In this document: one piece after another, positions 10,182 through 23,589 of the stretch
How positions within the stretch are numbered: the first letter of the stretch is position 1
Layout of the letters: the number at the start of each line of letters is the position of its first letter
Assembly (NCBI RefSeq): GCF_900496995.4
Contig: NW_024470386.1
Span: 124,001 to 188,000, forward strand
Source of the DNA: Aquila chrysaetos chrysaetos
Lineage: Eukaryota; Chordata; Aves; Accipitriformes; Accipitridae
Length of the DNA stretch: 64,000 bases
Direction of reading: 5' to 3'
Program-made: the position numbers and the translations under genes
The notes under the pieces: generated by a model
Told to the model about the DNA's origin: nothing
What the model saw: the letters and a program-made list of their open reading frames with translations, nothing else
The model's database searches: none

Positions 10182-13100
10182 TCACCTCTCCCTGTCTCTG
10201 CAGAGCCCACAGCACAGTCTTCGTAGGGACCATCCTGATGTTGGCTGCAGAGGTGCCAGAATCAGCAAGGTCTGAGTTGCCAGGGAACGAACGGAGGGCT
10301 CTGCGTCATTCACCAAGGGCTGGAGGGCTGCAACAGAACGAAACAGAACAGTGGTGAAACACTGCTATCTGCAGAGACCCTCCCATGCTAGCCCCTTCTG
10401 TCTCTTTCTCTGGCCAGGAGGAGCACATGGGACCAATGGATCAGCTGGAAGCTGCTGCTCAGAAACGCCCCAAATGCCTCTGACACATTCCTCTACCCCT
10501 GAAGCATTTTCCTGGAGCAGGACAAGGCATAGCAACACCCTGCCCAGGCTCTGTCCCCTGCCCCACCAGCCCGAGCCAGCATAGCACTGCCCCTACTCAC
10601 CCCTGCACAGATCCTGTAGCTCCTCCTCATTTCGGTCCCTCAGGTGCCGCGCACCAAGCCCTAGGCACAGACCTCCCATCAGACCTCCCACTCGCCAGCA
10701 TGTTGCTGGCAGCACAGCCCCTGGCCCTGCCAGCTCAGCTGCACGCCCTCCTCGCCCTCAGCAGGGCTGACCCTAGGGAAGGAGACTACCCGAGGGCAGC
10801 GGGACGGAGCAAGGCTGCCACCAAGCCCACCTACGTGGGCAGGGGTGGGCGAGGGAGGCACAGAGCCCCTGTCTGCCCAGGCCCTGGACGGGGCAGCCGA
10901 AGCTCTGGCAGCCACAGGGCTGCTCCTTGCTGCCAGTGCAGTGGCAGGGACTGGGGCCAGGCTGCCAGAAGAGGGACCCTGGGGGCTGGGGCTCACCGAT
11001 GAACCTGATGGCCTCCACTCTCAAGGTGGCCTGAGCGTCCTTCAGGTATGGCAGGCTGTGATGCAGGTATTCTTCCATCCTCCTCCTGTCCTGCACCAGC
11101 TGGAGAGAGCACAAGGTCACGGGGCTAGCACAGACCTCTCCCAGTCAGCCAGACCAGTCCCTGTTCCCATCACCCTCCTTCCTCCCCAGGCCATTCCTTT
11201 CTTCCAGCCAGGAGCCCCGTGGGGCTGAAGTTCAGGGAGAGCCACAGGCAGAGGGGGCCCGGAGGTACTGAGGCCCCTCCGTCCTGCTGCCAGGGCCCAG
11301 GTGGGCCAGGGTCTCCTTCAGCACCCAGGGGTGGGAGCGGAGAGGGACCTGGAGGAGAAGCCCTGGGGGCTCCATGCTTAAGGGACGGGAAGGAGGATGC
11401 AGCTCCAGGCTGTGGGCTCCAGTCTGGAGCAGGGCCAGTGAGCAACAGCTGCACAGTCCACACCCCGGGCGCACGGGGCATCCCTTGTCCAGCCTGGGCC
11501 CTGGGGCTTTGGGGTTGTCCTCACCAAGGTCTCTCCAATCCTCCACGTCTGCTTTGTCTGGGCCAGTTGCTTGAGCTTCTTCCTCTTCAGGAGGTCTGCA
11601 CAAGTGAGGAGGGCTTCCCCAGAGGCCTGCAAAGCAGCAGAAGCTGGGAGATGGCACCACAGCTTGAGAAGGAGACCTGGCATCCCCCTCCTCTTGGCAA
11701 GGCTGCGAGCTGTTCCCAGCTTGTTATGGGAAGAGGCCGCTGCGAACAGAGTCTGAACTGGGTTTAATGCCCAAGGCACGGACATGGGGCAGCCAACACC
11801 TCATGTACCGCACTCTGCCAGCCAGCAGAATAGAGATCCGCAAGAGCTGCTGAGCTGCTGCTAGGGCTGGGGGCAGAGTGAAGGGTAAGGGAGGTGTGGG
11901 CCCATGGCTGCAGGCCGTGAGAGTAGCAGTCCCATAGACACCAGGGCAGGAGGGAGGCAGCAGCATCTCCCGTGGGCAGCCCCCAGCAGGACGCTTGGCT
12001 CCCCAGCCAGGGCTGCCCCAGCTCCTTTAGGCTGAGGCTCCAGCTGGGTTGATCCTGGGATGCATGACCAGTATTCCTCTGACCGCACCTCCCTTCCCAC
12101 CACTCTCCTCACTCCAGGCTGGGGAACAAGCTGGCTCTCCACTCCTTGCACTCCTCTGCACAGACCAAGTTCCCTGGCCTGACGCAGGGTGATCTCTGTG
12201 AGCAGGGCTTCAATCCTGCTCTTAGGGAGCTGCCCGAAACATCTGGGGGTCTCTTGGGCACAGCCCTTGGGGAACAAGGATTGGGGCTCATCAAAGCCCT
12301 GGCCTCTGACACCTGCAGGGACAGCTGGGAAGCCTGTAGGGACTCGTGTGTTCGGTGGCCACGGGCTGCTGCCCAGCCCTGCTGGACCAAGTAGGGCAGG
12401 TCTGGGAAATGTCCGTGCCAGCTTCTCCTCGCCTGCTCGTGCTGGCTCTGCAGGGACCCTTCCTTCCTCTGGGCTGTGCTGGGGGAGGGCTGAATGGGGG
12501 CAGCAGGGCTGGGAGGGGACCCCAGCACCCTGGCCACCTCTGCAGCAGGAGGCTCGGGGGGGAGGAGGAAGGCAGCGGTGGGACCGGTGCACGGGATGAG
12601 GGGAGCTCTGCCCTGTCCTCAGTGACTTGGGCAGTGCGACCCCGAGGTTACACACATTCCCAGAGTACGACTGCCAGCAGCCCTCACTCCTGATGCCCAG
12701 GCCAGCGCTGTGACCCCTCCCCCTGTCACTGTTCAGCTTTGAAATCTGTACCTTGGCCACACTCTCGGTCTGGTCACTCATATGGAAGAAGAGCGGGACC
12801 AGGACCCTCCGGATTTTCTTCTTCATCCGTCTCTTGTCTCTCCCCACCACAGTCTCCATCATGTCTCTGAAGAGGCAGATGGAGAGCTCTCGCAGCTGGC
12901 TGGACTCCTGGTAGGAAGGAAGACAGGGGGATTTCAGCAACAGCCTCTCCCTGCCCACGGTGATCAAGGGCATTAGCGTGGTGGAGGTGAGGGGAGATGC
13001 TCCAGGGTCAGATTCTGCACAGAGGAGCCGTGGGCCAGATCTGCAGCTGGGGCTGAATGGCCCTGGGCAATGGTCCCCGGCAAAGGCCACACAAGAGGTT

Positions 13101-16100
13101 TCCGTCAGGTGGTGCTGTGCCTCCGAGTGCTCTCCCAGCCCTCCAGCATTCACCACCAGCTATGTCAGAGCAGCAGTCCCCGGGGACGGGCTGAGGAGGA
13201 CACCAGGCTGGCCCTCAGCAATGCCTGCAGGACACACACCGCAGGCTCAGCCTCAGCTCCCTGCCACGGTGCCTGGGGAGAACGTCTGGTCCTGCTGGAC
13301 AGCGCAGCTGGGGGAGCCCTCGTGGCTCCGAGCAGCTCTTGGGCTGCTGGTGCTTTGCACAGGGGCTGAGCCCCAGCGCAGGGGGATCGGGTCACCCAGA
13401 GGCATCGACCTGCCGAGGAGAAGCCGTGCTGGGCTGCAGAGCCCAGAAGCCGTCCCACGAGAGCCCAGGGGCGTGAGGAGGGAAGCAGCCCTGCCCAAGT
13501 CCTGCCTGCGGGGCTGGGCTGGAGGGCAGCTGTCCCTGCAGAGTACCCATCTGTGGGGCTCAGGCTCCCACAGCAGCCTTACGTCGTCGATGAGTGGCAG
13601 GAGCTTCCCTGCCAGCTGCAGAGTGATGTGGCTGGCCTCCTTCCTCTTCATGTGTCCCAGCAGGTTTCTGAAGACAAGCAAGGCCTTCGTCTTGACTTCT
13701 GTGTCACAACTGTTCAGAGTCCTCAGGATGTCGCTCAGCAGGATATGCATTTCTCTTGCCTGTATGAAGCACAGAATTTCTGTTATGGTGAAGCACTGGA
13801 AGACCACCCTGCAAAAATGCTGTGTTCACTGAGCACCAGCCTCCCATCCAGCTTCCTGGCAGGTGGCACAGGAATTGCTGCAGCAGCCTCCTGTCTGGTG
13901 GTGGCCACATGGGCACTGATGGGGACGAGGGAGAGCAGGGGTAGGGAAGGGAGGGCAGGACAGCAAAGGCTCGGTGTCCCCTGCTCAGCCACCCCCTTTT
14001 CTGACACCCACCTCCTTACTCTCAGCCAGGCCCAGGCCACCGCGTTACCCGCTGCCCCAGCCCCAGGCTGCCAATGTGGCTTCACTTGACTACGCCTTGC
14101 TCACCATCTCAGGTTTTTCCGACAGCGTGACGATGCCTCTGAATACCAGCGCTTGCGTTATGTGGCATGGATACGTCATATACGACTGGAGGAGGACCAG
14201 GTCTCCCAAATCCTTTTCAAGGTCATCGCAGGCCAGCAGCTGAAACAAAGACAGCAGCGAGAGACTGGCAGAGCCTGCAGGACTCCCCGCACTGTGCCGC
14301 TCCTGATTCCCACTGCCAGCTCAGGACATGGGGGCCTGACGCAGCCCATCCTGGGGGCAGCTCTGCCTGTGGACATGCCGGTGGTTGTGAGTGCTACCCC
14401 AGCAGAAATGGGTCGAGGCCAGAGGTACTGACAATGGACCGCCTCTGTCCCAGCTCCGGTGACTGTCATCCCACCCTGCAGCCATGTCGGCAAAAGGGCA
14501 GGGCTCAGAAGCATCTCAGAGAGGCACTGCTTGTCACCAGGCCTACCTCAACGTAGAAAGTCATGGCAAAAGTTATCTGGAATTCCTTCCTACAGCAAAG
14601 AATCCCTTGCAGGTGCTGGAACATGGAGGATCGCTGATCAACTGGGCTCTTACTCATCTCTCTGGAAGGGGAAAGAAAAGCACCACTGGGACTGAGCAGG
14701 GCAGGCAAAGCCTTGCTGGGATTGCACTGCCCAGCCCAGTCACGACGCCCCAGGCCAGGACACGCGTTTGCACTCAGCTACAGCTTCTACACTACTTGCT
14801 CACAGCACCCTGGTCTTTCCCCAAGCAAGGAACGCCCTTTCCACTCTGACCGCTCTGTCACGAGCACTGCGGCTGCAGCCTTGTGCCTCGGCGCGCTGGG
14901 GACCCTCTCTCAGCCACGACGGATGGGGTTGCGGAGGCACTGCTGCCTGAAAGGGGCTCTCACCTGGCCAGCAAGCTGATTCCTCTGTGGTGGGTCTCAG
15001 TTCCGAGAAGCATGTCCCAACCGCCCTCCTTCTGGATGCTCAGGACATGCTCTTCATAGCCAGCAGCACAGAGCAGAGCTTTAATGGCCTCCACTGCAAA
15101 CCTGCACGCAGAGCGAAGTCCAGTCACAGACAGAGCATGCGCCCTGGCCGAGGGCCCAGGGGAATGGCAGGGGAAGGGGGATGGAGCACCTGAAAGGGCT
15201 GCGTTGATTGGCCTGATGCCATTCGCTATATGTCCAGAAAATCTCCATGGTGTGTTGTAGGAACTCTGCAGTGTATGAGATCTGGAAGACCAGGCCCATG
15301 AAGACCTTGGTGAAGAGTGCTTTTAGTTTCCCCTGGCAGATGGGCTGCTGGGTGAGCTTGCACAGGACCTTGGTTGCCTGCGGAATACACACAGTGACCA
15401 CTCTCACTGCAAAGACATTGCTGTTGCACTGCCAAAGCCCTCGGGCAGCACGTGGGGTTTGGCTCAGGCACTGGCCCGAGCCACAGAAACTCTGATGGAG
15501 ACTGCAACCTGGCTTCCAGGCCAAGGCCAAGACCCAGCAGCCCTGGGGGCTCAGCTCTTGCTTTTGACGTGGGCACCACAAGCCTCCCGGGGCTAGCATG
15601 GCCGGCCTTTCGTACCCTGCAGACCCTCCTGGGTTTCCAGGCTCAGGCCTTGTAGCCTGCGCAGACTCTGCCATAGCTAAGCAGCTGCCCGAGCCCCAGC
15701 CTTTGCCCGCACTCTGGCTTCTGCCCCAGCCCTGAGCCCAGCACCTCTCTGCCCCTGCCCCAGTCTGCGCCCCTGCCCTTGTCTGGGAGCAGCCCCTGCC
15801 CCAACTCTTGCCCCTGCCCCACGTTTCCAGTCTGCAGAGCAGGGCACGGGGATGCAGGCAGCAGGGAAGCAGAGTGCTGCCGGGGCAGGGGCAGACTTCG
15901 TGTTTGTGCACCGGGGCCCCAGCAGCACGGGGCAGCCCTGCGTGGCTGGCACAGGGGAGCCTGGTGCTGGGCAGGCACCTGCTGGCCCCAAGGGCCTGTG
16001 TCCCTGAGTCCGGGAGGAGGTGGCTGCTTGGGGGCAGACAGGAGGGGCTGTGTCTGTTGGCCTGGGGAGGCATGAACAGCCCTGAAGGTGAGCAAGACCT

Positions 16101-19100
16101 GCTCTGGTCACTCACAGCTGAGGGAAGGCCGTGCGTGTCCTCTGTGAAGTTGAACCGCCCTTGCGGTAGCTGGTCCTGGATCACACTGAGCAGCTCATTG
16201 CAGATCGTCTCCCAAGTGCTGGGCAGGGAGAGCATCACCTCCCACATGGCCAGGGCAGTGCTGCAAGCCAGAGCGTTCTGTTAGCAGGGCAGCCTCAGCC
16301 ACCGCGCCGTGCCTGGGCTACGGAACAAGCCCCCAGAGCTGCCGGGGCCGGTACCTGTCGCATGATGGAGTGATCTTCAACAGGCTCATGACCGTATCCT
16401 TGGGGCACCATTTGATCAGCAGGAAAAGGAGTGATTCCAGGCTGTGCCGGGCTGTCACCGTGCAGATGAACTCCATGTTTCTGTGGACGCACTCCAAGAT
16501 CTTTTGTGTCTGGAGGGACACAGGTGAGGATGGTGCTGCCACTGGAGTGCAACCACCTCCTCAGCCACCACCGAAACTGCTGCCCTTCCCATCCCTCTCT
16601 GCTGGCTTGAAATGGATGGCTTCAGGTGCCCAAGACACCCGGGCTTGAGAGGGAAAATGCCTGAAAGGTCTCATGGGCAGGGAAATCCCGCTGCAGGCTG
16701 CTTACATCCATCAGCCAGGAGGCAGGGTCTCTCATGGCCATGTAGAGCAAGCTGCAGGCCACCTGCTTGTCACAGATGCTGGAGTCTCTCATGGCGTCAA
16801 TGGCTGTGAGGACCACGTCTGTCCTCTCAGAGGGCTGGAGGTATATGCCAAACACCTATGGGAAGAAGGAAGGGAGGGAAGACGTCACACCGAGTGCCCT
16901 GCTTGTGCTGCGTAGCTGAGCCGTGCGAGCAGCTCTGCTGAGAGATGCCCAGCAGTGCCGGCAGCATTGCCCACAGGAAAACTGGAAACAGGGGCTGCAG
17001 TCACTGCAGGGCAGAGGATGAGAACAGAGGGCCCTCAGGGTGAGGGAGGAGGGCTGGGGTCATGGGCACAGCACGCTGGCCCTACAGAGAACCAGGGCTC
17101 GCTGGTGGCCAGGAGCACTGGAGCTGCTGCTGGCACACTGGAGTGCCACCCTCGGGTAGTCCCTGCTCAGGGACAGCAGGAACCCTCTCTCACCAGGGAG
17201 AGTGAAGCCATGCCAGTCCCACTGATTCTGGATCCTTTTGCTCACTCAAGTCTCCTGCTGATGCCATGGACAAGAGTCACAGTAAGGGAGGAGCTCATTA
17301 CCATAGCAATGTCACTGCTGTCACAGTACCAAGAAAGCCAGGAAGCGCTCCCAGCTTCCCATTCCCTTTGGAGCTGTGGATGCTCTGGATTACATTTTGA
17401 TAGCGTCCTGCCTAAACAGGGGGGAAGAAAACACAGAACAGTTGGTAGGACGTAGGATCTTTGCCAACAAGCTTACCAAACGGTGAAAAGAGCTTGAAGC
17501 TAGGAATGGGCGAGGAGGGAGGTTACAACCTCCAGTCAAGGGAAGGAAGTGGTGGACAGGACTGTGAAGCAAAGGGTGACGAGTGATGGGAACAAGAGGG
17601 ACCTCGGGAATGACGGAGAAGGATTAGACGCACCCGCCTCAAGCGTATGTATACAAATGCTCACAGCCCGGGAAACTCTAAGGAACTAGAGTTCTGCATG
17701 CAGTCGCGCAAGTAAGACACAGTTGGAATAACTGAGATGTGGGAGATGGCTCGCACAGCTGGAGTGCTGCGGTGGATGGATACAAGCTCTTCTGGACAGA
17801 TGAGGAAGATGAGAAGGGGGGATTGCCTCCTATATGAAGGAGCACCTCAGATATATGGGACAATCAACAGTCTGGGAGAGAGCGTGTGGGTCAGAAGCAG
17901 AGGATTTGCTCGCAGTGTGTCAGGACACAAGCAGTTAAGGAGATTTCTGGAGGGCATCAGGGAGACCTTCTTTCTACAGTCGCCGGAGGGAGCAACCGGT
18001 GTGTTGCACAGCTGGATCTGTTGTTCACTAATACAGAAAAATTGTTTTGCGACACGGTAATCATGGCTGTAGGGGCCATGAAATAGTGGGGTTCCAATCC
18101 CAAGAGGAGGGAGGAAGGAGAGCAGCAGAGAACAGTTCCTGGACTTCAGGTGAGCATTCAGCTTCTTCAGCTGGGCTCCTATGGGAAGCAGCTGTGAAGG
18201 GCAAAGGAGGTCAGGGAAGTTGGTAGACTACCAAAGGACAGCGACCTCCATGCACAAGATGGTCCACCCCAACACTTGGGCAAGGGAGCAGACATGCCAG
18301 GAGACTGGCCTGGCTAAGCTGGCAACTCCTGGCAGAGCTCCAACCCAAAAAGGCAGTATGTGGGAAGTGGAAGGGTTCAGAGAAGAGAACTGCCAGTGGT
18401 GGGGAAGAACTGGGTCAGGGATTACTGACAGAACCCAGTCCACGTAAGAACTCATTGTAGATGAGTGCCTGAGACTAGTCAGGTGTCAGAACTGACTGAT
18501 GCCCTTGCAAGGCTGCTTCCTTTCATCCTAAAAGGTCGTGGAGATGAGGTCCCGACAGCTGGGGAAAGGCAACTATTGCAGCCATAGGGAAAGGTGATGA
18601 GAAACACCATGGCTTTATCAATGGTAAATCATTCCTGGCCAACCTGGCTGCCTTCTGTGACAAAATGACTTTTTATCTCTGAGGAGGGGAAATTGTTTCT
18701 TAGGCTGCAGAGAAGTGGAGGAGCTTAATGGGACTTTCTAGTCTGAAGCAGGACAGAAACGCTAGGATGGGCAACCATTGCAGCAGGAAGTTTTTCAGTC
18801 CCCTGCTAACCAGGGCAGCTATGGAACCACTGCTTCAAGGGAGGTAACAGTCCTGGATGAGGTCTGTGAGGTACCCGCATTTTTAAAGCGGCACACGTGT
18901 CTACAGCACGAGCGTTGGCTATTTCTCACAAGGCAAGAGCTAAGGGACCCCAGAGAGGTGCATGGCTATCACCTTATCCATGTCCTCTTGTTTCTGCACA
19001 CACTGCCCTGATGCTGGGTTGCGTGGGCCCTGCAGCTGATGCAGCACAGCTGCTCCCCTACTCTGGCATTGGGAGGGTTTCTTGTTCCTTCCTCTAGCTG

Positions 19101-21738
19101 AGGAAAATGGATGAGGTGGCATGGTGCTTTGCTTGGCCTTGCTTTGGCCTCTCTGCCCAGAAGGACCCAACTTGTCATTGTTTCTCTTACTTCTTTGTTG
19201 CAGGGTGAACTCGTAGAGGTATCGAAGAGCATCTGCAGCTGCAAAGCGGATCATCTCGTTGTTGGGAGCACAGCACAGGATGAGACGTCCCACCACCCTG
19301 CCCAGGTCCTGGAAAAGCTCCTCTTCACCAAGGTGATGGTTGCCGGAGACGCAGACCTGAGGGAGGGAGGAAGCACTGGTAGCGGGGCTACAGCATGGCA
19401 GCTGGGGCCAAACCCTTTAGCCCAAGAGCTGGTGCAGGGCTGGGTGCTGCCGCAGGCAGAGCTCTTGCAGGATCTGCCCAGCCCTGCACCCAGCAGGGAT
19501 CAGAGGGCTGTAGAGGTGCGTGCCCCAGCCCCTGCACGCTGCCAGCTCTTCCGCCCAGCGCAGGGGCACCTCTCAGCAGCCCCTGACCCAGCGCAGCAGC
19601 CGTGGCAAGGTGAGAGCAGAGCCTGAAGGGAATGCGACGCAGCAGCAGCAGGATGGGTAAGTAACAGCTGTCCCAAGCAGGAACTGCCTCCCCTGCAGCC
19701 CCACTGTTTCTGCTGCCTTTCCCTGCTCTCCAGCCCACAGCCCAGGCTCCTCTGCCTCAGGCCCAGGCTCCCTTGCCAGCTCCTCTTGCTTCGGCCCAGC
19801 AGACGCAGCCCGCAGCTCTGGCTGGCTGTCTCCCCTCACTGCTTTCTCACTCCGTCCCAGGCTGCAGCTGAAGGATTTTGACCACCGTGCCTTTCAGCCC
19901 ACGGGATGGAGGTGCTGACAGGAGGACTGGGACCTGACGTCTCCCCCATCCTGCCCTCCCATCACCACCACCACCACTCCTCCTCCCTCCCACAGCCTGC
20001 GGAGCGCCCCTGCCTCTGCGAGCTCCACTCCCCGTTTTGGCCACATCAAGCCACCTGCCCTCTGCTCCTGCCCAGCTCCTCTGCTCCCCCCGGCACAGGC
20101 GGGCAGCACCTGCAGGGCAGCAGCACGTGCCCCGGGGCTGACGACCGGGCATGTGGCAGGCAGTGGGGAGGTGGCCGCAGGGAAGGGGACGTGCCAGAGA
20201 GCCCTGCGGGCCCTGAACCCCAATGCTGCTGGGCAGCAGCCCAGGGCTGCCAGGCCAGGGATCGCGTCATGCTCCAGGACAGCTCTGACTTGGGCAGGCT
20301 GGGCAGCAGAGCTGGCTCCTGCCCTAGAGAAGAGGGGCCAGAGAGAAGCCTTAGAGACAGGGGAAAAGACGTCCTACTCAAGAGAGCGCCTTGCTGAGTC
20401 CCCTAGCCCGTGCCCAGGCTTCCCTCCAAGGAAGCCCTGAACCGCAGACTATCCTGGGACGCTGGGAAGGGGTGATGGGGTGACTGGAGGTTGTCTGGAC
20501 CCCGGGCTCCTTACCCCCACAGAAGAAGGGCTGACAAATGATCGGATCAGCCAGTTGATGATGTTCACAGCCTTCTCACGTTCGTCTGGTCTCTGGGACT
20601 CTGTGAAGGGCAGCAGGACCTGCGAGAAGAAAAGCCGATGCTCTGCCCTGGGCTCTGGCAGCTGTTCCAGGAGTGGCAGCTCTGCTAAGTGCCTGGCAGG
20701 GATCAGACCATTTGCCAAGGCTTCCCGGGAACAGCAGCAAAGCCTGTCACTGGTTTCACGTCCCTAGAGCCCCTCCCAGCCCCAGGCAAGAGTCCCCACA
20801 CCCATCTGCCACGTCCAGGGAGGTAGCCAGAGTCTGTTCCCACTGCAGCCTCCGCTCCTTTCTATGCTGTCTTCCAAAAGTGGCCTTCTGTACCCCTCAA
20901 GGTGCAGAGGACTTTGGGGCAGAAACCTCCCTGGGGGTTTGCACTGGGGAAGCTGTGACCTGCTCTGGAAATGCCAGACCTGCAAGAAATTCTGCCGCTC
21001 CAAGAGGCTGGAAGATGAAGGGTTGAATAGAAAATCCTTCAGCCAGTTGTCCAGAATGCTCAGGTCCTGCAAAGAGAAGAGAAGGTTGTGGGGCTCCTTC
21101 ATGGATCCCTCTTACCCACAGGAACTTGGTGTCTTTTTTTTTTTTTTTTTTGCCCCCAGCTTTGCACACACAGCAGCCCTCCAGGAAGTGATCTTTGAGC
21201 ATGGGAGGAGCTGCAAGGAGATGCAGGCACAAGACAGATGGCAGTCTCTGTAGGTACCTCTCCTGAGTCTTTGAGAGAGTCCTTGATGTTCTCTTGGACG
21301 TCTTTCTCCTCACTTGGTGGCAGATCCAGATGGATGCAGGAATCAGACTTGGGATCTGATAAAGCAAGGGGGGAGGGTGAGCTGAAGGTGCTGGCAGGAG
21401 AGATTAAACAGCGATACCCTGCATCTAGCCACATGCCAGCTCCCGAGGACAAAGCAAGCCCTGGGCTGTTGGTCTGAAACAGGGGACTGACATCGTGTTT
21501 CCCCCATGCTGGTCAGGCCTGGGATGGGCCCAGCAGCCGGCTGCCATGCAGAAAGAAGCACAGCAAAGCAGCAAAACATCCCTCACTCACCAGTCTGCAG
21601 CAGCGGGACCACGCACACCTCATCAGAGGGCAGTGGAAGGCTGTCTTCCTCTTCCTCTGCCTCCCAGGCCAGCTGGGGCTGGCTGGGGGGTCTCTGCTCA
21701 ATCCTGGGGAAGGAGGAGAGGCCATGTGGGGTGGGCAT
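10182..21738 (-). CDS. MROH7-like gene (Maestro HEAT-like repeat), multi-exon
   Basis: Armadillo/HEAT-like helical-repeat protein of the avian-expanded MROH7-like group; molecular role unknown. Exons placed with GT/AG borders, 5' to 3': 21,738-21,591 (start ATG, MPTPHGLSSFPR then an acidic stretch), 21,355-21,258, 21,066-20,990, 20,619-20,515, 19,356-19,191, 16,855-16,706, 16,509-16,355, 16,260-16,116, 15,377-15,190, 15,101-14,962, 14,661-14,547, 14,239-14,105, 13,759-13,583, 12,907-12,752 (LRELSICLFRDMMETVVG), about 11,626-11,525, 11,090-10,997, 10,660-10,601, 10,327-10,182 (ends with TGA). Each is open; the phase joins I tested (first two, last two) fit. An upstream first exon is possible: a strong donor follows an ATG near 22,015. 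At least one exon between 19,191 and 16,855 may be missing or unrecognised. Its 5' half lies in the left palindrome arm. Confidence 0.85.
16921..17876. other. 956-bp segment present only in the left arm
   Basis: The right arm joins the equivalents of 16,920 and 17,877 directly, with two or three bases of shared AG at the junction. The left segment includes the 5' part of a CR1 element that continues into sequence shared by both arms, so loss from the right arm is more likely than gain in the left. Apart from the CR1 part nothing is recognised in it. Confidence 0.85.
17690..18770 (+). repeat. CR1 LINE fragment (endonuclease to RT region), left arm
   Basis: Near 17,755-17,830 the sequence matches CR1 endonuclease DNA (a GGATGGATACA motif followed by a GGGGATTGCCTCCTATATGA segment). 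A frame at about 18,020-18,060 gives DLLFTNTEKLF, the conserved end of the CR1 endonuclease, and near 18,610 HGFINGKSFLANLAAFCDKM resembles the RT motif HGFTKGKSCLTNLIAFYDE. Many in-frame stops; an old copy lying in an MROH7-like intron, opposite in strand to that gene. Confidence 0.75.
21134..21151. repeat. T homopolymer (A on the right arm)
   Basis: A run of about 18 T between two MROH7-like exons, mirrored as a run of about 19 A near 54,517-54,536. Confidence 0.8.
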
Positions 21739-22066
21739 GGGGCAAGGCCATGCCGCCTGGCCCCAACTCTGCACTGCCTGCAGGGAGAGCCCGGGGGGGC
21801 CAATGGGGCTGTGCGGGAACCGGGAGATGCGTGGGACAGGCTTTTCAAGGAGCAGCAAATCTGGGGATGGAGGTTTGTGGGCAGGCTGTGAATATTCACA
21901 GCCTCACAGGGGGCTGGGCAGAGGCTCATGCCAGAGAAATCACAAAGGGCTTTCATGTTCCTGCACATTTCCCCCCGCAGGGTGCCCACCCAGCCCCAGC
22001 CCCTCTCTCTTACTCATGTTGGGGACTAGGCGACTTCAGGGAATTGCCTTGGTCCCGTGGGGATGC

Positions 22067-22378
22067 CGGGGGTGGCGGGGAAAGACGAGACATCACTCAG
22101 GGCTCCTTGCCAGCCCTGTGCTCCTGCCCTATCCCGTTGCCGTCCTCCCGGACACCGAAGGGCCGGAGCCACACTGGCACTAGGCAGCACGCACAGTGTC
22201 ACAGAGGAGGTCACAAAGGGCTCCATTGTCACCTGCCAGCTGGGCTGTGTGTGTCCACTAGCACATCCACGCTGTGGCATATAAGCACAGCATGCACGGG
22301 CACCCACGGTGCTGCATGCACAAGCTCCTTGGCTTGAACATCTAGGAAGACGTATCTTTCCATTTGGGAGGAGACAGC
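22067..22378. other. About 0.31-kb segment present only in the left arm, upstream of the MROH7-like start
   Basis: The right arm passes directly from the equivalent of GGGGATGCC at 22,067 to CATAACGG at 22,378. The segment lies 330 bp upstream of the likely start codon and contains GCATATAAGC on the plus strand (near 22,278), which reads CTTATATGCC on the gene's strand. It could be part of the promoter, but no transcript evidence exists here. Confidence 0.8.
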
Positions 22379-22384
22379 ATAACG

Positions 22385-23585
22385 GAGGGGACGCAGTCTG
22401 CACAATACCATCACTGGTGCAGCAGCTTGTGATTCTGCAGCCATCTACCCCAGCCTCAAGCTTTGCCTTCCTGACAGGGTCAGTCACATTCATTCCCTGT
22501 CATCTTGCGGAACACCCTGTCACTTTACATTCTTGCCCCCTGCTGCAAGTACAGGAGGAGCAAACATCCCACTGCTAGTGTAGGCTGCAAAACCTGAACT
22601 GTAGATTTCTCTCAGTCCTTCTCCAGACCTTCCTCCTATATTTGAGACAGAAAAGTTGTAGCTTTGTCTCTTCTACACCTCTACTTCCTATAGAGCTCTG
22701 GTTTTCATTTTCCAAATGGCGGGGGTGGGACAGAGCCACCCTCAGCAAGGTGTGGGGTGCCCAGGCAAAGTGGGGCATAAGACAGAGACACAAAGACACA
22801 AATGGTACAAGATCCAAAGTCACAACAGGCAACACAGGCACAGGGTACAGGGCTTATCCACCACGTGGGGGTGCTGCCAGGCAGGGGGAACCTGCAAAAT
22901 GGGCAGAGGAACCAACTGGGGGTCACCAAAGGGACCTGCCAAGTCCTGCCCTGGGGAGGAACAACCCTGTGCTCTCGAGTGAGCTGGGGGGGTGACCAGC
23001 TGGAAAGCAGCTTGGCAGGACAAGGTCTGGGAAAGACGTGGACCTTTGCAGGAAAAGACCTTTGCTTCCCAGCCCAGTCCAAGGGGAGGTAAGCAACCGT
23101 CGCCCTGCAAGGTCATCCATGGCACTTCTTGGATGCTAGCTCATACCCATGTCACCTGATCTGGAGGCAGCTGAAGATCAGACCTAGTAGTCGGAAAGCA
23201 AGCCGGACACTGTTTTTGCTGAGGATTCACATCTGGGCCATTAGGCTGGAGATTGCACAGGCTGTTGCCATCCACATGAGACCTGCACCTTCACCGAAAG
23301 ATTAGACAGATGAGGGACAAAGGTGATGCCATTTGGTCAGGCACTTTGAGGCTGCAGAGAGGACAAATGGATGTTCTTACTCCCTAGGAAGTGCTAGTGT
23401 TATCTACAAAAACTGAAATGACTCAGAAAGGTCAAGAACAGACTAGCCAAAAGGATGCAAAACCCCTCCTTTGTGTTCACGGGGACAGGACATAGCATAT
23501 ACGGCAATACTATCCTCACCCATCCTTTGTGTTCATGGCCCAGGACATACCATATAAGGCAATATTCGCCACTCTGCTGCTGGGT
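22385..23585. other. No gene recognised; contains two CArG-repeat-like units
   Basis: Shared with the right arm. Near 23,475-23,575 two related units of about 55 bp contain CCATATAAGG (23,550-23,559, a perfect CArG box) and GCATATACGG. They resemble, in reverse orientation, the tandem units at 59,727-59,990. Nothing else is recognised. Confidence 0.5.
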
Positions 23586-23589
23586 CGAT

